DNA of 64,000 nt from Stichopus chloronotus. Lineage: Eukaryota > Echinodermata > Holothuroidea > Aspidochirotida > Stichopodidae. A program made the position numbers and the translations under genes. The DNA lies in NCBI GenBank assembly GCA_021234535.1, contig CM037848.1, positions 16,137,444 to 16,201,443 of the forward strand, written 5' to 3'. The stretch's first letter is position 1. Every line of letters begins with the position of its first letter. Of this stretch, positions 12,513 through 25,539 are shown one piece after another. The notes beneath the pieces were generated by a model, which was given only the letters and a program-made list of their open reading frames with translations, was not told the origin of the DNA and did not search any database.

Positions 12513-13520
12513 AAAAGCAGGCCATTGTCCTTCCTCATTTTGAATAATCTATCATTTTACGTCGACAAACATCGGTTTTAAAAATATGATCGTGTCTTCA
12601 AAACAAACGCCTACTTCCCCTTAAGACTTCTCTTAATGATCCTGTATGAAACCTGAGAAATTTTGATCGACGTTCTGCTTGTAAATGGCTTACCTGGATC
12701 TCAGGTAATCTTTGGCCAAATTCTTTGGGACTTCCCTGCTCCTTCTTTCAATGTTGGCTACAGGATTACAGTTCACAGCACACATCCATACATTCCTTTT
12801 GTATAACATTTGGAAGGAGCAGGGTTTCAAGTTATCCTCTGAACTGAGATAAAATGATATAATGTCAAAGTACAGCAAAGTGTCTCAACAGCTTTGTCCA
12901 AGATGGTAGATACCAAAAGAATGTGTGGGTTTTTTCTCTTGATAAAAGAAATGTGACAGTTTAAGATGTATCAAAGTATCTTTCAAGTTTACATAGTAAT
13001 TAATACAATTTAATATCTGTTACTGTCTCCGGTCTGTATACCAGTCACCCAAATTCATTGTTATGCAGGAATTTCTTTGATCATCCTTTTTGTGCACTGC
13101 ATCATGTGATAATCACAACATACCACTGTAGTGGTGGCATGGTGGAGATACCGGGATGAAGTTCAAGTGGCACCCATCAACACCTGCATGCTAGCTAGTA
13201 TATGTGATTGATGGTGGCTGCCCATGAGTAGAGACCAACTTTCAGGGGATTAAGGGAAAGTGAGTGTGACCCAGGAAAGGTTAATTGATATTCACCACAA
13301 AATAAAATACAATAGTAATGTGTACAATGTTAAAGACAAGAATTTTATGTAGTATTAACTGGCCTTTTAACATAGTGGGCTTCCCCAGCCAGCGCCACAA
13401 TGTCACCACATTGTTTTGTATCAGTGTTTGTTCCCATACTCCCAAAAAATGTCCAACTTGACACATCATCACTTTGCTAATGTTTATGGAAACATTTCTC
13501 ACCATTTCTTGTCCATAGCT

Positions 13521-14570
13521 TCAAATAATGGATTCCAAAGAATGTCTGATCATTTTTTGATCTTGTTCTTTTGAGCATTTAAATAGTAAAACGTTGAACA
13601 ACTGTCCCAGTAATGCTCCAGCGGTCGATCGATATTTTTGAAAACTGACGAAGTAGACAAAAGTATTCCACCAGGAGTTACTGACTGTCAGAACACCAAC
13701 AATGTGCTGAATAACCAGAGGAACTCTCATCTCAGAGAATGCTTGGTACAATTCCAAAGATGCAAACAACAGCCATGGACAAGAGAAGCTAATCGTTATT
13801 ATGATAGCCAATTTAAAACCCTTCCATTGCATTTGTTTCATCCTCTGAAGCACCTCCGAATCTTCCGTGAAAACGGGCAAAATACGTTTGCATTGCCTCC
13901 TGGATATGACAGCAATACAGAAGTATATTGCCAAAATCATGATAGATGGAAGGTAGACCACACCTAAAGAATATAGTAAAATCTCAAATCGTCTGTCATG
14001 ATTGTGAAAGTTAATGACACAGTTTCCATAAGCTTTGATATTATCAACTCCTTCCAAGTCTATAAATGATTCTCCTCTAGAAATGAGAAACAAGAACAGT
14101 AGTTGAACCAGAATAGATAGAAATGAAAATAGTTTAATTCGAAAAGTGGTGACTATTCTCTCGTACTGGAGTGGTTTTAGAATTGCGATGTATTTGTCGA
14201 TTGCGACCAGAAGGAGAGTAATGGAGGAATTTCCACAACATAGGCTGATCAGAAGTCCAGATACTTTACACAGCAAGATGTGCTTGTCAAGAGACAGATA
14301 AAGATATCCACCCACAATGCATTGCACTCCAGTCACAAGATCGTTGACAGCTAGTATCCTCAGCAGCAGTGACTGTTGTAGGCTCACTATGTTTGCTTTG
14401 TTGAGTACGAGTAAGTTTATGGTATTTCCAACAACAGCGGCAGTACCACACGTGAAGAGAAGAGACCAGAGGACCACCGAGGGTATTTCTTCCTCTGGCT
14501 TCGTTTTTTCAGGAGTTGTCAATGCCGTGATGGTATATGTTGCCTCAACTACCAACATAGTCATGGTCAA
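13521..14570 (-). CDS. Class A (rhodopsin-like) GPCR, single exon
   Basis: An intact 349-residue intronless receptor with seven hydrophobic segments (about residues 31-56, 68-92, 102-130, 146-164, 196-222, 252-275, 285-310). Family marks: GN in TM1 (Asn49), LAVND in TM2 (Asp77), Cys101 at the head of TM3 and Cys184 in the second extracellular loop (conserved disulfide pair), and DKY (125-127) in place of DRY. TM5 has Pro208. TM6 carries SCPW (Pro265, Trp266) instead of CWxP, and TM7 has NSWWNTFVY instead of NPxxY. The N-terminus is short, with no signal peptide or N-glycosylation sequon. It should sit in the plasma membrane and couple to G proteins. The ligand is unknown; the NSWWN region recalls amine/opsin-type relatives. 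It lies antisense within an intron of the 3.7-17 kb gene. The start is the first of three clustered ATG codons. Confidence 0.88.
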   Translation of the reverse strand: MTMTMLVVEATYTITALTTPEKTKPEEEIPSVVLWSLLFTCGTAAVVGNTINLLVLNKANIVSLQQSLLLRILAVNDLVTGVQCIVGGYLYLSLDKHILLCKVSGLLISLCCGNSSITLLLVAIDKYIAILKPLQYERIVTTFRIKLFSFLSILVQLLFLFLISRGESFIDLEGVDNIKAYGNCVINFHNHDRRFEILLYSLGVVYLPSIMILAIYFCIAVISRRQCKRILPVFTEDSEVLQRMKQMQWKGFKLAIIITISFSCPWLLFASLELYQAFSEMRVPLVIQHIVGVLTVSNSWWNTFVYFVSFQKYRSTAGALLGQLFNVLLFKCSKEQDQKMIRHSLESII

Positions 14571-16833
14571 CAGCTGATGATAATCCTACCCACAAAGAAA
14601 CTTAAATACGTAAACATTGTTCACCTCGGTCAGTTTACACCATCCTTGATCTCTACAGTGACCATATCAAATCCTGTCTATACCTTCTTTACTATTTAGC
14701 AGACAGTGATTCAAATTTCCTTCAGCTCTAGAGTCAGTGTAGCTGTGGTGGTGACAAAACTTACATGACCGTTTGTTATTTTCCCCTGTTGCGCATTACA
14801 GTAATTTTGTCAATGTTGAATAATTTTGGTAAAAGTTACTGTTTGTCACTGGTAGAATTCTGAGTGACTTACTCCTCATCAGTGGAGACTAACCCATACT
14901 CCTTAGAGTAAATCATCTTTCATCATGAGATTTCACCAAGACCCACCTTTTTGGGGGATGTTTGAGGATAATGTGATTCCAGAGTAAATGATATTAACGT
15001 TATGAGAAATACTGTTCCTGGTGAAGTTTTGTTGGCTCCAGAAGAAAAAAGATTCTGCACAGCATTTGTCAGAGGATAATTCCAAGTCTTGCGGACACTC
15101 GAAACCAATTGTTTTCACCACAAACTGGATAGTGTGGCAGTTGGTTTTGTACGACAGGTCAATCTACCATTCTCTGTCACAAAACTATACGAAGTGAATG
15201 TCACGAATCATAAAGCTCTCTTGATGACGATTTAAAAGGTGCTGTAATCTACAAACAGTATCCAAATTCCTTTAAGTAAGTTTCCTCCAGTATCAGATAC
15301 TTTCACAACCACAGAGCCTGCAGATCCACATCAAGTCAGTTGCATCGATGTTCATAATCAATGTTCCTTCAGTGGTGTGATGCTCTGCATTCGGCATCTG
15401 TACATAGTGTTCATGTACAGTCCTGCATCTTTTACGTAGCAGTCGGTCACATTTTCTCCGGCTAATACCTTGGAGTAACAGTTAGATCCCATAAGACACA
15501 TCCAAATACTTCCTCGCTCAAACTTACTGTATATATTTCAGAGTGAATAGTCATCACCTGTGCATCCATATGCTGTATCACACAGGGGAAGTGAGAAGAA
15601 CAGCCAACCGTTCATCCGAACTTTTCCAAAGAAGTAATGAAAACAAACACACAAGCTTTGCGTAGGTTTAGTGTGTGACATGCTATAAAGTCATTGCTAT
15701 TTATAGCTTGTTGTTTGTGAAAGAAAGATGATCACAGAAAAAAAAAATGAAAGCAGGAAAGGCTTTATTTAATTACCACTTAACATGGGTGGCATTACAT
15801 AAGATCAGTAATTATCCAATGAATCCATAAATTAGATAATTTGTTTTCGCTGGTAACACTAGAGAGGACTTTCTCAATTAGAGGCATGTGTACCACTTGT
15901 GGTGTGCTATGTTGTTGGGGGATGAATATTGGAAAAAAATGAAACATTGCACATACTGACAAGAATAATTCTGTCTCGAAATAAGGTGAATAAATCTATA
16001 AATCAAGTAGTAATTTATTTGGCCTCACAAGAAAGTTAAATTACCATTAATTGGAAAAAAATATTTTGTGGACAAATTTATCTTGGGAAAGTTGGCACAC
16101 TTTTCACCATTTTGAAGCTGAGCCCCTTCTGAGACAAAGTTCAAAGGGTGTAAGGGGAGGAGAGACCTTCTTATACCCCTCTCTCAGGATGACAATCAGT
16201 GGTTCATGACATCAACGTAAATTTGCCGCGTGGCGCTTCATAAAATTTAATTAAGGAAGCATGCATGCAAGTTCATTTCATTTTAAACAGAAGAGAAAAT
16301 GATCGCTTTGCATTACATGATGCATCCATCCTGTTACACTGAATTGACAAACTGTATTTTCCTGAGCAAATATGAATCTGTCTCCATCGATTCAGTTCGA
16401 GGAATTTTTGCAGGAAATACGATGTCTTACCCCCATAAGAGAAGGGCAGTTGTTATTGTTGTTGCAACTTGCAAGTGAAGACATTATCGTGATTATGAAA
16501 TAATTGCAACAATCTGCATGTGTTGTTGTTAGTGGCTTTTCTGATGTCTACATCTATGTTGTGTAATGGTATTGTCAATTAAGTGTATCCCCATCCAGTG
16601 CATTCCGTAACTCGGTCCAAAAAACACATTAACCTTTCTTCTGTCTGACAATTGGTATGTGTTCAATTCTGTATACATAGGCTTAGTTTTGGGGTCAAGC
16701 ATGTTATGTTGCTTCAGAAAGTGTGTTGATTGTAAGATTCTTCCAACAAAACATGTCATCTTCCCCGTGGTTGCATAACATCATATTCTCAAGTTTTAAC
16801 ATACTCGTCTTCATCTTCTTCTCTCTGTTACAG

Positions 16834-17052
16834 ATGAACAATGGCACCAAGAAGATGGAATCCCACTTTACTTTTACTCCTCCAACCTTTATGCAGTTAC
16901 ATCCCGACATCCATTTGTCTAATTTCTCAAGACCGTACATGGAGGATACACAAGGTGGTGATGGCCAGGTTTCCCCGTTTGCCGTCGTAGGCCACGAGAT
17001 GGCAAACACGAGCATGTCTTCGTCGCTCTCGACGGGAAGTCTATCATCGTGA
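16834..17052 (+). CDS. Unrecognised Ser/Lys-rich protein, last exon
   Basis: A 19-base pyrimidine-rich acceptor ends at 16833. The exon enters in phase 0, matching the donor at 8036, and ends at TGA 17050-17052. It encodes 72 residues beginning MNNGTKKMESHFTFTPPTFM and ending MANTSMSSSLSTGSLSS. The serine-rich C-terminus resembles other disordered parts of this protein. The minus strand is also open here, but the strong plus-strand acceptor and correct phase favour this reading. Joined from 3720, the product is about 837 residues. No family is recognised. Confidence 0.65.
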   Translation: MNNGTKKMESHFTFTPPTFMQLHPDIHLSNFSRPYMEDTQGGDGQVSPFAVVGHEMANTSMSSSLSTGSLSS

Positions 17053-20000
17053 CCCACCTGTTCAAGAGGACAAACTACTGGAGGAGGAGATACCCTCAGT
17101 GCCTGCTGCAGCCATGAAGAGTATAAATCCATAAATAAGTGAATTTATCTGCCCTCAGCTGTTTGAACTGAAAAGAGGAAATACCTTTATTAATGAAACA
17201 TAATAGAAGTAGATTTCGAAGATCTGCACTGGACCAAGCCTTGTGTTCACATGTGAAAGCTTGACTTGTCATCACATCACCATTATTGCCAGATGCTTAT
17301 GTGAACTCACTTTACATCTAAACATGCTCATATGATCATGGTCATAGATTGCATGTCTTGTAAATATTGTGAGGACTTTTTTCTTAAATCACAAAATAGC
17401 TTCATTCGCAATTTCTGTCACAGTTTCTTCTCTCTGCGTACAAAAAAGAGTGCAAACATCTAGGTAACAAGCTTAGGTTGCTATCCGTTGTATGCACCTA
17501 TCGGGCGATGTCAACCGGGAGAAACCAACAAGAATTGCAGAACTGCATCAAAGAATCCATGAGCATGTTGTCCTTGCCTCTACCTACGTCATTACATCAA
17601 GTACATTCAGTGTGTTCCTCTTGTGATACTTTGAATGGGTCATGACCATCCTTGTGAGGGGATGAAGGCTGGGACCGTATTCTTTTCCAAGTATCGCTCT
17701 CCAAGATATAAAGTTCTTTCTTGGTAAATTTTCACATATATTAACATGTAATTGGGTATCTTCGATCAATCCAAAATTTACCCTTCACACACCTGAACTT
17801 ACTGCATTTTCAGGGGTAGAAATCCAAAAGGATTTTAAAGATCCCTTTTCTCTGCCAGGTTTCAATGTTGGTCTTAACAGCATATTGATGGATGGAGCAA
17901 CAAATACTGTCGGGAAAACTGTTTCAGGTATTTGCAACCCTCTATTTTTCTTCTTCCTTTTTTTTGTTGGATATCCATTCTGAGTTTTACACATTTTGAA
18001 CCTATGGCCACCTGTGACTTCTTTGCACTCCCTTATAGAGCTTATAATGCAGAGATGGTTTCAGAATAGCATTTACTTTTCTTAGATTCATTGCAAATCA
18101 TGTTCTCACTTTCATGGTTTACTTCACAAGTAAATTAACAACATCATAATGGAATATTTCTTACATGGGAAAAAAAAAATCGCTCCATATGCCCAAGCTT
18201 ACCACATCTTTTTAGCATGTTGCGTAGCCTAGCCTCCTCTGGGTGTAGTGTTCTTTGTTTGAAAGTTGTTGTAACAGTCCATGTGTTCATGAATCAAGGG
18301 ATCGATCTTCATACAAAATCACCCCCCCCCCCCAGGAAGAGATAAACTATTCGTTTTCCGTTTCCTGGCACATCAGGAAAAATATCTCCTTGGATGATTT
18401 CAAAGGTTGACATGTATAATATCTTTGATGAAGAATTTGTGTAAAAGTGCAGGTAATATCAGTCCAAAAGTTGTCCAAGCAGTTCTGAATGTGGAAAGTA
18501 CATCGTAAAATATTTCTTCATGTAACATTTCTAGGAATGCGATTCAAGCAAGCATTGCTATACATTTATGTAATAGACATGAACTGCTGCATTTACCACC
18601 AGCCACTCCGTAATGTCCCTCACAGGATGGTGATTTAATATGTAGTTGAATGAAGTGAGTTAAAGTTTGTGACAAAGGGTAAGGTTTCTGAAGATCAGGA
18701 AGCCTGAAGTGTTGTGTAAGATGTAAGTGTTTGTTGGGATATTAGGATATTGGCAAATGTTCTCAGTGTGAGACTTCGCTCAGCGTATCATTTCTGAAAT
18801 CACCCAAACGATATCATCCTTCTGGAGTAAAAAGTGTAAAAACCTTTGGTCTAGTTATTGTAAAGTGATCTGTAAGTCCATTCTTCCGGTATTTAGCACA
18901 TTATGGTGAGACAACTCTTGATAATTGCTCTATTTGGCGAATAAGGTGACAGAGCAAAATGAAATAGGTTATTCAAAGAAAAAAGAAAAATGCATTTGGT
19001 GTTAAATCAAGGTGATCAAATGTTAAGATGGCAATTTTTCAGTTATGTCTCCTCGATGTAGGGCTCAAAACCCTAGCATGTAAACATACAGTAGTCAAAA
19101 ATCCACAATGACACACACCCCACACTTCATAGTGGGTGTTGCATTGCATATTGCAAATTTTGGTGGAAGCAGCATAAAATGAGTTTAAAAATGAGTTTAC
19201 TTTATAAAATGAGTTTAGTTTTGCATTTTAGTTTTTACTTTCTGTATCCCAATATTCTGTGCAAATAATAGCTGAAGAGAAAGTAAGCCAAAGGGTCCTT
19301 AAAAGACTGTGGTTTATTCACTGTGAATGAAGTGAAAATAAGTGTGAATTTGTCGTGCCTGTGTCAACTTAATTTCCTTCCTTAAGGATATCACCGTGAT
19401 GTTGAAAACTCGTGATTTATGTGTCATGAAGGCATCATTAATTCTGATAATTGCAATCAGGTAAAGGCAAACCTGGGACAGTTTCCTAATGAACAATGAA
19501 ACTGAAAGGACAAGTTGTTAGCCTGTTTGATGTAATTTCGTAAGTAAAACTACCTATCTTCCATAAGTCAGGACCCTCTTGTCCTCCAAGACATGTATTT
19601 GGGGATTTTTAGCCTCATTTGCTTGGATTTAATTTCCCCAGATCAAATTCTTCTCTGTCCAAGATGAATCTCATAAAGAACAAGATTGAAGCATAGATAC
19701 AGAATTCATTAGTTGAACACCAAAGGTGGAGGTTGCTATTTTGTACATCTAGCCAATGTTCTCAGGTATTTATGTGATAATAATGCCTTGGAGATGTGAT
19801 AATGGTATGCATGTAACCATAGCAACCCAAACATTGCAAGCTGAAGCACAAAGTTGGTTTCACTCCATCCTGAGTAGATCAATTCATGTCATGGCTATTT
19901 GAGTTCAAGGAAACTTTGTGAACAATTTATGTTTTGAACAAGTGATGTTTTAAACCATACTCACTCAGAAACTGAAAGTTGGTTCGAATTCAAAACGTTG

Positions 20001-21482
20001 TATGTTGTCAACCTCGTGATGGCATGACTCGGTGATTACATTTGCTTGCATTGGACCATCAAAGAGAGTTAAATTGTCCGTTTTCAAGCTGAAGACACTT
20101 TCAGTATTCCCAATTATTCCATATTTGAAGATTGTTTTGATTTCACATATACAGTACCTTCAAGTTCTTTGCTCGGTGGGGATCAAAGTGGGGGTGCCGT
20201 TGTATCGAGACGGGGAATCCCCTCCCCATTTGAAAAATTTGTCTATATTCGAATACCATCAGATGTACAATTGTGAAGATGATTTTCATTTCAAAAAGTG
20301 TTTTCTGAGGAATAAACTCTATGAACGATATTTTGGCCCACCTTTGAGTAGGAACATGGCCTCCATTGCTCCCCCAACTTGGATCCACTTGTCTCTTCAG
20401 GCAACATCCATTTGATTAAAAAGTGAGCATTTTCGAGTAAATGTTTCAAGTACATGCAAGGAGACAATACTTAGTGTCCTGTTGGAACTTTTCCTTCTAT
20501 GTTCATTCTGTTTAAAATTTTCTTAATTGTGAAATAATAGGATAATGGGATACAGATTGTGATGTGATTTTATTTGTAAATGCTTGTTGCCTTTCACTGT
20601 GTTTGCTTTAAAGTGGTGATGCTGGGTGGGGGCAATGTCAAATTGGGGAAAACACACATTCATTACCACAGTAAGCTTTGAAACAAAAGGCAGGAGGTGT
20701 TATTGGCCATCTTTTAACTTTTTATTAGATACTTGCCACTTTCTGAAGTTTGACCTTTTTCAGGTGTGTGCCATTCAACTAGAGCATACCTTGAAACCAC
20801 ATCCATATTACTTCAATTTCTGGACAAATGTTGGAGGTTGATGTGGTAAAATGGTAGACATGAGGTAAGGATCTGTCCTGGAGTAAACAAAACCACAGAT
20901 CATGTTTGCCATTGATACAAAAGAACAAAATGAGTTTGTACAAAGCCTTTTTTTTTTTCTACTTTGTTAACTTCTTCTTTTGTTTCGGTAAGGTAGATTT
21001 GCATCATTGATACTCATGCAAAACTCTGCAGCAGAAATGTTGGAGACTTCATTATTTTATGTTGTAGTATTTCTTCACCAACATCTGTCCTTGTTTACAG
21101 ATGATGTATCGTTTTTTTTTTTTTTTGCTCATCTCTTTTTCAGTGCAGTATCATTACTGTAATTTAGTAGTCAATGTCTGTTATGGCTCTGTACATACAC
21201 AAGAGAACTAGTTGGTCCATCAATTTTCGTTAACTTTTTACTTCATAGATGTCATCTTAACAAGCATTTTGCCCGGTCGGTCGACTACTGGACACCATTA
21301 TTGAAAACAATCAATGACTGGTGCTGCTTATATTTTTTTTCATTTTATTTGGGGTTGGTGATAGTTGTTAATATATGTACATTGAAGTTAATATCCCCTT
21401 AAAAGCACCATCTTTGTACCATCAAACTTATGTCCATAGCACTTGAAAGACACCTTTTTTAAGTACAGTTTGTACGTAGTGC
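17053..21482 (+). other. Probable long 3' UTR / downstream region
   Basis: After the stop at 17052 there is no convincing exon or repeat family for 4.4 kb. The sequence is AT-rich and non-repetitive apart from homopolymer runs (C-run near 18327, T-runs near 20950 and 21112). The first clear AATAAA followed by an A-run is at 21483, so much of this may be 3' UTR. That is inference only. Confidence 0.35.
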
Positions 21483-21509
21483 AATAAATTTTGTATCCAA
21501 AAAAAAAAA
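21483..21509 (+). terminator. Candidate polyadenylation signal
   Basis: AATAAA at 21483-21488 is followed about 11 bases later by a run of eleven A. It could end the transcript of the 3.7-17 kb gene. The A-run could instead be an ordinary genomic homopolymer, which would also trap oligo-dT priming. Confidence 0.35.
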
Positions 21510-22204
21510 GATTCATATTTTACGAATGTAGAGAAAAGTTTTTTAGTAATTTATGCATTTTTCATGTAATATTGAAATATTTGTACTGATAATGGAAAGA
21601 AAATTGTTTGATGCAAAAGAATATAAAATCCTGCTGGCAAACCTTATGTTGATTCTCATTTGTGATTGTTTCTCTGCTCCTCCTGGTATCAGAAGAAGAG
21701 AATGATAATTTTATCTGCACATGTCAGTGATAGTTCACAGTAGCACAAGAAACAGCTGGGTGTGGGGACGAAACTTGAGGGTAGTAGCAAGGTATGGTGG
21801 GATGCAAAATGGGGCCTCGGGGAATGCTGTGTATTAAACTGTTTTGCAACTCCTTGTCACATCAGTTCAGAAAGTGAGACCTACAGCTGGAGTCATGTCA
21901 TGATTCAATGACAGTAGTCATGTGTCTATAATTAGATTTTTGTTGAACCATTCACCCCCCCCATGCAAACACCTTACCCGTCTCTTGATTTTCATAAATC
22001 AATCCACCAAGTAGTTTTGATGGTAATGATTTTTTAAAAAATTATGACAGCATCTCCACATTCATAAAGTAGAAATCAGTAGTTTGAAAATTTAGGAGTA
22101 TGTGGATTTGGGATGAGCCATGCTGCCACAATTACTCCATTCAATTCAACATATTTGCACAAGACATGTCCCAATATGTCCAAAATGTACCTCAACTAGT
22201 GATT

Positions 22205-23070
22205 GCATTTTTGGTTTCGATGATAATTGGAACCTTTGTTATCGTGTGTGTGTGTGTATGTGTGACCTTGTTTTCAGGTGGGATCGAGGACTGAAACAAT
22301 AGGTCATAGGTCCTCTGTAGAAAATTCAGTAGATTTGTCCGGTCCTCTCAAGATTAACAATTGACAGTTTATTGTTAAGGTAAGGGTTGAGGAAGAAAAA
22401 ACAAAAGAAAGCACAATGAGGTCCTTGGAATGAATGGAAAACAAAGTTGTGCGTGTGCATGTGGGTGTGTCGTGTGTATGTCTGTGATGCCCTACCTTGC
22501 AAACAAGATATCTCAAGGAGAGAAGCTTGGATGAATCTCCTATTTGGTGTGTAAGTGTACCACATTGAGTAGAAGAACCCTATTGTTTTAGGTGAAGGTC
22601 AAAGGGCATATGGGATCAACAGGGGTCAAATTGTGAAAATATTACAAACACAATGTCTCAAGTGGGATAAATTGGGCAGACCTCCCATAAAGAATCAAAT
22701 TGTATCTCATCGAGTATACAAGAATTCCATTGTCTTTGGTGAAGGTCAAAGGTCATTTCAGGTCAACAGGTCACATTGTGAATTTCTTGTAAACATCATA
22801 TCTCAAAAAGGAAGCTTTGACAGATGTCTTATTCAGTATATAGTTTATTGCATTCAGTACAAGAAGCGTTTGGTCTTTACTGGAGGTCAAAGATCATTCG
22901 ATATCAGCAAGGGTTAAATTGTGAAAATCTTGATGACATGATCTTGAGGAAGGAAGCTTGTTCAGCTCTCATATTTTACATAAAGCATAGGTAGCCTTTG
23001 ACACAAACTAATTCAGAAAGAAAAATGCTCATATTTGGATCTTCGAAACCACAGTGCATTTGCGCATTCT
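22205..23070 (+). repeat. Dispersed repeat, 145-bp-unit family, variant copy
   Basis: It begins around 'ggtttcgatgataatt', with GT-rich stretches near 22242-22262 and 22446-22480. Units containing 'aacacaatgtctcaag', 'gagtagaagaaccctattg' and 'ggtgaaggtcaaaggtcatt' follow. It ends near 'ccacagtgcatttgcgca'. It shares head and tail with the 59990-60640 copy, so these two form a subfamily. A DR1-type AGGTCAAAGGTCA is intact near 22744. Confidence 0.8.
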
Positions 23071-23454
23071 GGCGTTTCTTTTATCAGCATAAAATGTACT
23101 TCTATCCCTTAGTACAAGACTCATTTGCAATCTCTGTTTTAAATGAAATTTACCTATCTGAAGATCTTACTTTTATTTTTGTATGTCATTATATGTGACC
23201 ATACAAAATGAACAGATTGATATCTTAAGGGCGATGTTAACCTGTTAATAACGCATTGACAACTGCAGTGGGCCAGCTGGGATATTACTTTACTTATGAT
23301 TATGTCTGGTGAATCCAGCTTGACCACATGAGTACCGTATTAATTTTCCCTTTATGGATGCCTGCTCCGTGATGGTTGTTGGCTCTCCTCTGGTGTTGCC
23401 GTCTTTGATTTTCCATAAACAAAGGAGACAGTCTCTCCAGTTAACTGTGGCATG

Positions 23455-23546
23455 TTTCAGCCTAGTAATCCAAACCATTTAAGTTAAATGACAACAGGGG
23501 TTTCAGCCTAGTAATCCAGGCCATTTAAGTTAAATGACAACAGGGG
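23455..23546 (+). repeat. 46-bp tandem duplication
   Basis: Two adjacent copies of a 46-bp block starting 'tttcagcctagtaatcca' at 23455 and 23501 differ by only two bases, so the duplication is recent. Confidence 0.95.
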
Positions 23547-24164
23547 TGTCCAACTTGAGCCTGTCGGCCGAATGTGGTTCACAGAGTGGAGGGATCATGC
23601 TGTAACCAAATCCCGTTTTGGAAAGAAGTAGAAATAACAGAATAAAAAATGGAGGAAATAATAATTACAGTGAACAAGAAAATGGATGAAAGGGGGAAAA
23701 TAATAAGATACTATCCGAATAAAATAAATTGATTGAAAAACAAATCATGCATATATCTCAAAAAATTAAGAATTAAACCAGAGAACATCGATTATTATCA
23801 AATAAATGTGATGGCTTCAATTTCCGATCCATCTGCAATGATCATGGGACCCGCTAAAAATATTCTTAACTTGTAGTAGCTTAAATATCCAGTCTGCCAT
23901 TTCACTCTCCTACCCACCTCCACGTACACTCAAAATCCCCTCCATACACACTCAAAATATGTTGTGTCATCGGAAAACGTTTGCTCAGGAGAAAAGTCAC
24001 ATGTGCTTTCATTTTTTTTTCCTCACGTGAATCAGTGACTTTCATTTTCTTTGAATAAGCTATGGTTACGTAAGCTATATCTGTAGTTTTAGTGGAAATT
24101 TATGTCATGTAATATTTTGCTGGTGTTTTCGTTTCTTTTTCTCTCTGAATTCACAAGCTATTGA

Positions 24165-24330
24165 CAGGTAACTTACGAAACCCCAACAAGGGTGTAGGCA
24201 TCATCAGTTAAAATGTAAGAAGTCCCTGAAGATATATTCAATTCAATAGCATTAAACACAGCACCCTTTTGCATGTAGCCCACATCCACTCTATATATGC
24301 AACATTTTCCAACTTGAGGGAGTGGTAGGA
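24165..24330 (+). repeat. Dispersed ~190-bp repeat, copy 1
   Basis: It contains 'agtccctgaagatatattca', 'attcaatagcat', 'gcaccctttt', 'agcccac' and an 'acttgagggag' end. The same order of blocks recurs three times at 25540-26000. Confidence 0.7.
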
Positions 24331-25539
24331 ACGTAACCCAACAAGATTTATTGGGGGTTAACATAAGAAGGGTAATGATTTAGTATTATCTAAGCAGAAC
24401 ATCCCTATCGGGTGGCGTGGAGCGTACAAGGAAATAAAATGGCTTTACAAGCGCCTCAGATAATCGGAAACGGCATTTTTAAAGCGTTTTAAGCGACATG
24501 TAACCTGACTTGAAAAAGAAATATATCTGCAATTTCCCACTTAAAAAAGAAAAATCAAACCTGTGAAAAATGTTAAAAGGCAAGTTATAAGAATCCAAAG
24601 GAATTATGCAAGATCTTTGATTGTTCTTAAGTCCCCACATTTTTATTCGGCCCTATCAGGGAGGCCCAGCCCCCATTTTCCCCCTCCACAACTGGTTTTA
24701 GGAATGTGACATTTGTGCGGGCGAGAATCAAATGGCGTCATCCCTTACGTACTAGCTAGAATTGCGGGAACACTAAGTGGAGTGCCACTATTGCCTAGCG
24801 CTGAGGGTACCAGAAAATTTTTGAATACAGATACCCCCTTAGATGGACGGAAATTGTCTTTCCAGGTTCCAAGTTATTTCTATCTGGAAGTCTTACAATC
24901 CGATATGATGTACTTCGTATGCGACCAAATGTTATGAGAACTTCGAACATGCGATATCTTGGTCATCAGTGCATTTCATAATTATGAACTAACGTGATTG
25001 TTGAATATTAGATTAACCTAGTGTGTACTTTATCATGTGTTCAAAAAAATTCATCAACTCACCTTAAGAGAGGAAGGTAACAGTAGATGTGTTTCGTTTC
25101 CCAACATTGCCTACTCGTACATTGACGGTAATATCTGAAGCAACGTCCTGATAGTAGCCTCTTGATAGACACCCTGTCCTACTATACGGTCTGTACTCCG
25201 TGATTAACAAGTACGCCACCTTTCAGAGAACTAGGCTTTGGATGGAGCAGGACCCACATGCTGGATGTGATAATTATCTCTTTTCTATTGTTTTATTTTA
25301 GTTTGAAACTTATTATCAGACTCTCAAAAATATTGAGACTTTCGATCAAAATAATTTATAATATACATTTTTATTTATTTATCTCGCAGTCTTTCGTGCC
25401 AGCTGGGTAGGAGGAGGGGGTGAGCTTCCCCTAAAACCTCTTGAGTTATGCCCCTGGGGAGCTGAATTGCCCACCCCAGGTGAAGTTCAGCTCAACGTAA
25501 GAAATAATGAAAACGTGAGAAAGGAAGAAAAAAAAATAA

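Larger units (their letters stand above)
8037..16833 (+). other. Intron 3 of the 3.7-17 kb gene
   Basis: An 8.8-kb intron from donor gtaaga at 8037 to the strong acceptor 'cttcttctctctgttacag' at 16833. It hosts the antisense GPCR gene (13521-14570), the 9087-11003 inverted-repeat arm and a dispersed short repeat at 12268-12512. In 14571-16833, which would hold the GPCR promoter, I see no repeats or exons. I also found nothing supportable in 8037-9086 or 11004-12267. Confidence 0.6.

Noticed and set aside
16704..17132. 142-codon minus-strand ORF over the last exon of the 3.7-17 kb gene
   Set aside because: The plus strand has a strong acceptor, correct phase and a stop with sensible composition; the minus ORF is most likely its shadow.
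20032..20415. Overlapping ORFs on both strands near 20.1-20.4 kb
   Set aside because: No motif, no splice support, and within the probable 3' UTR.
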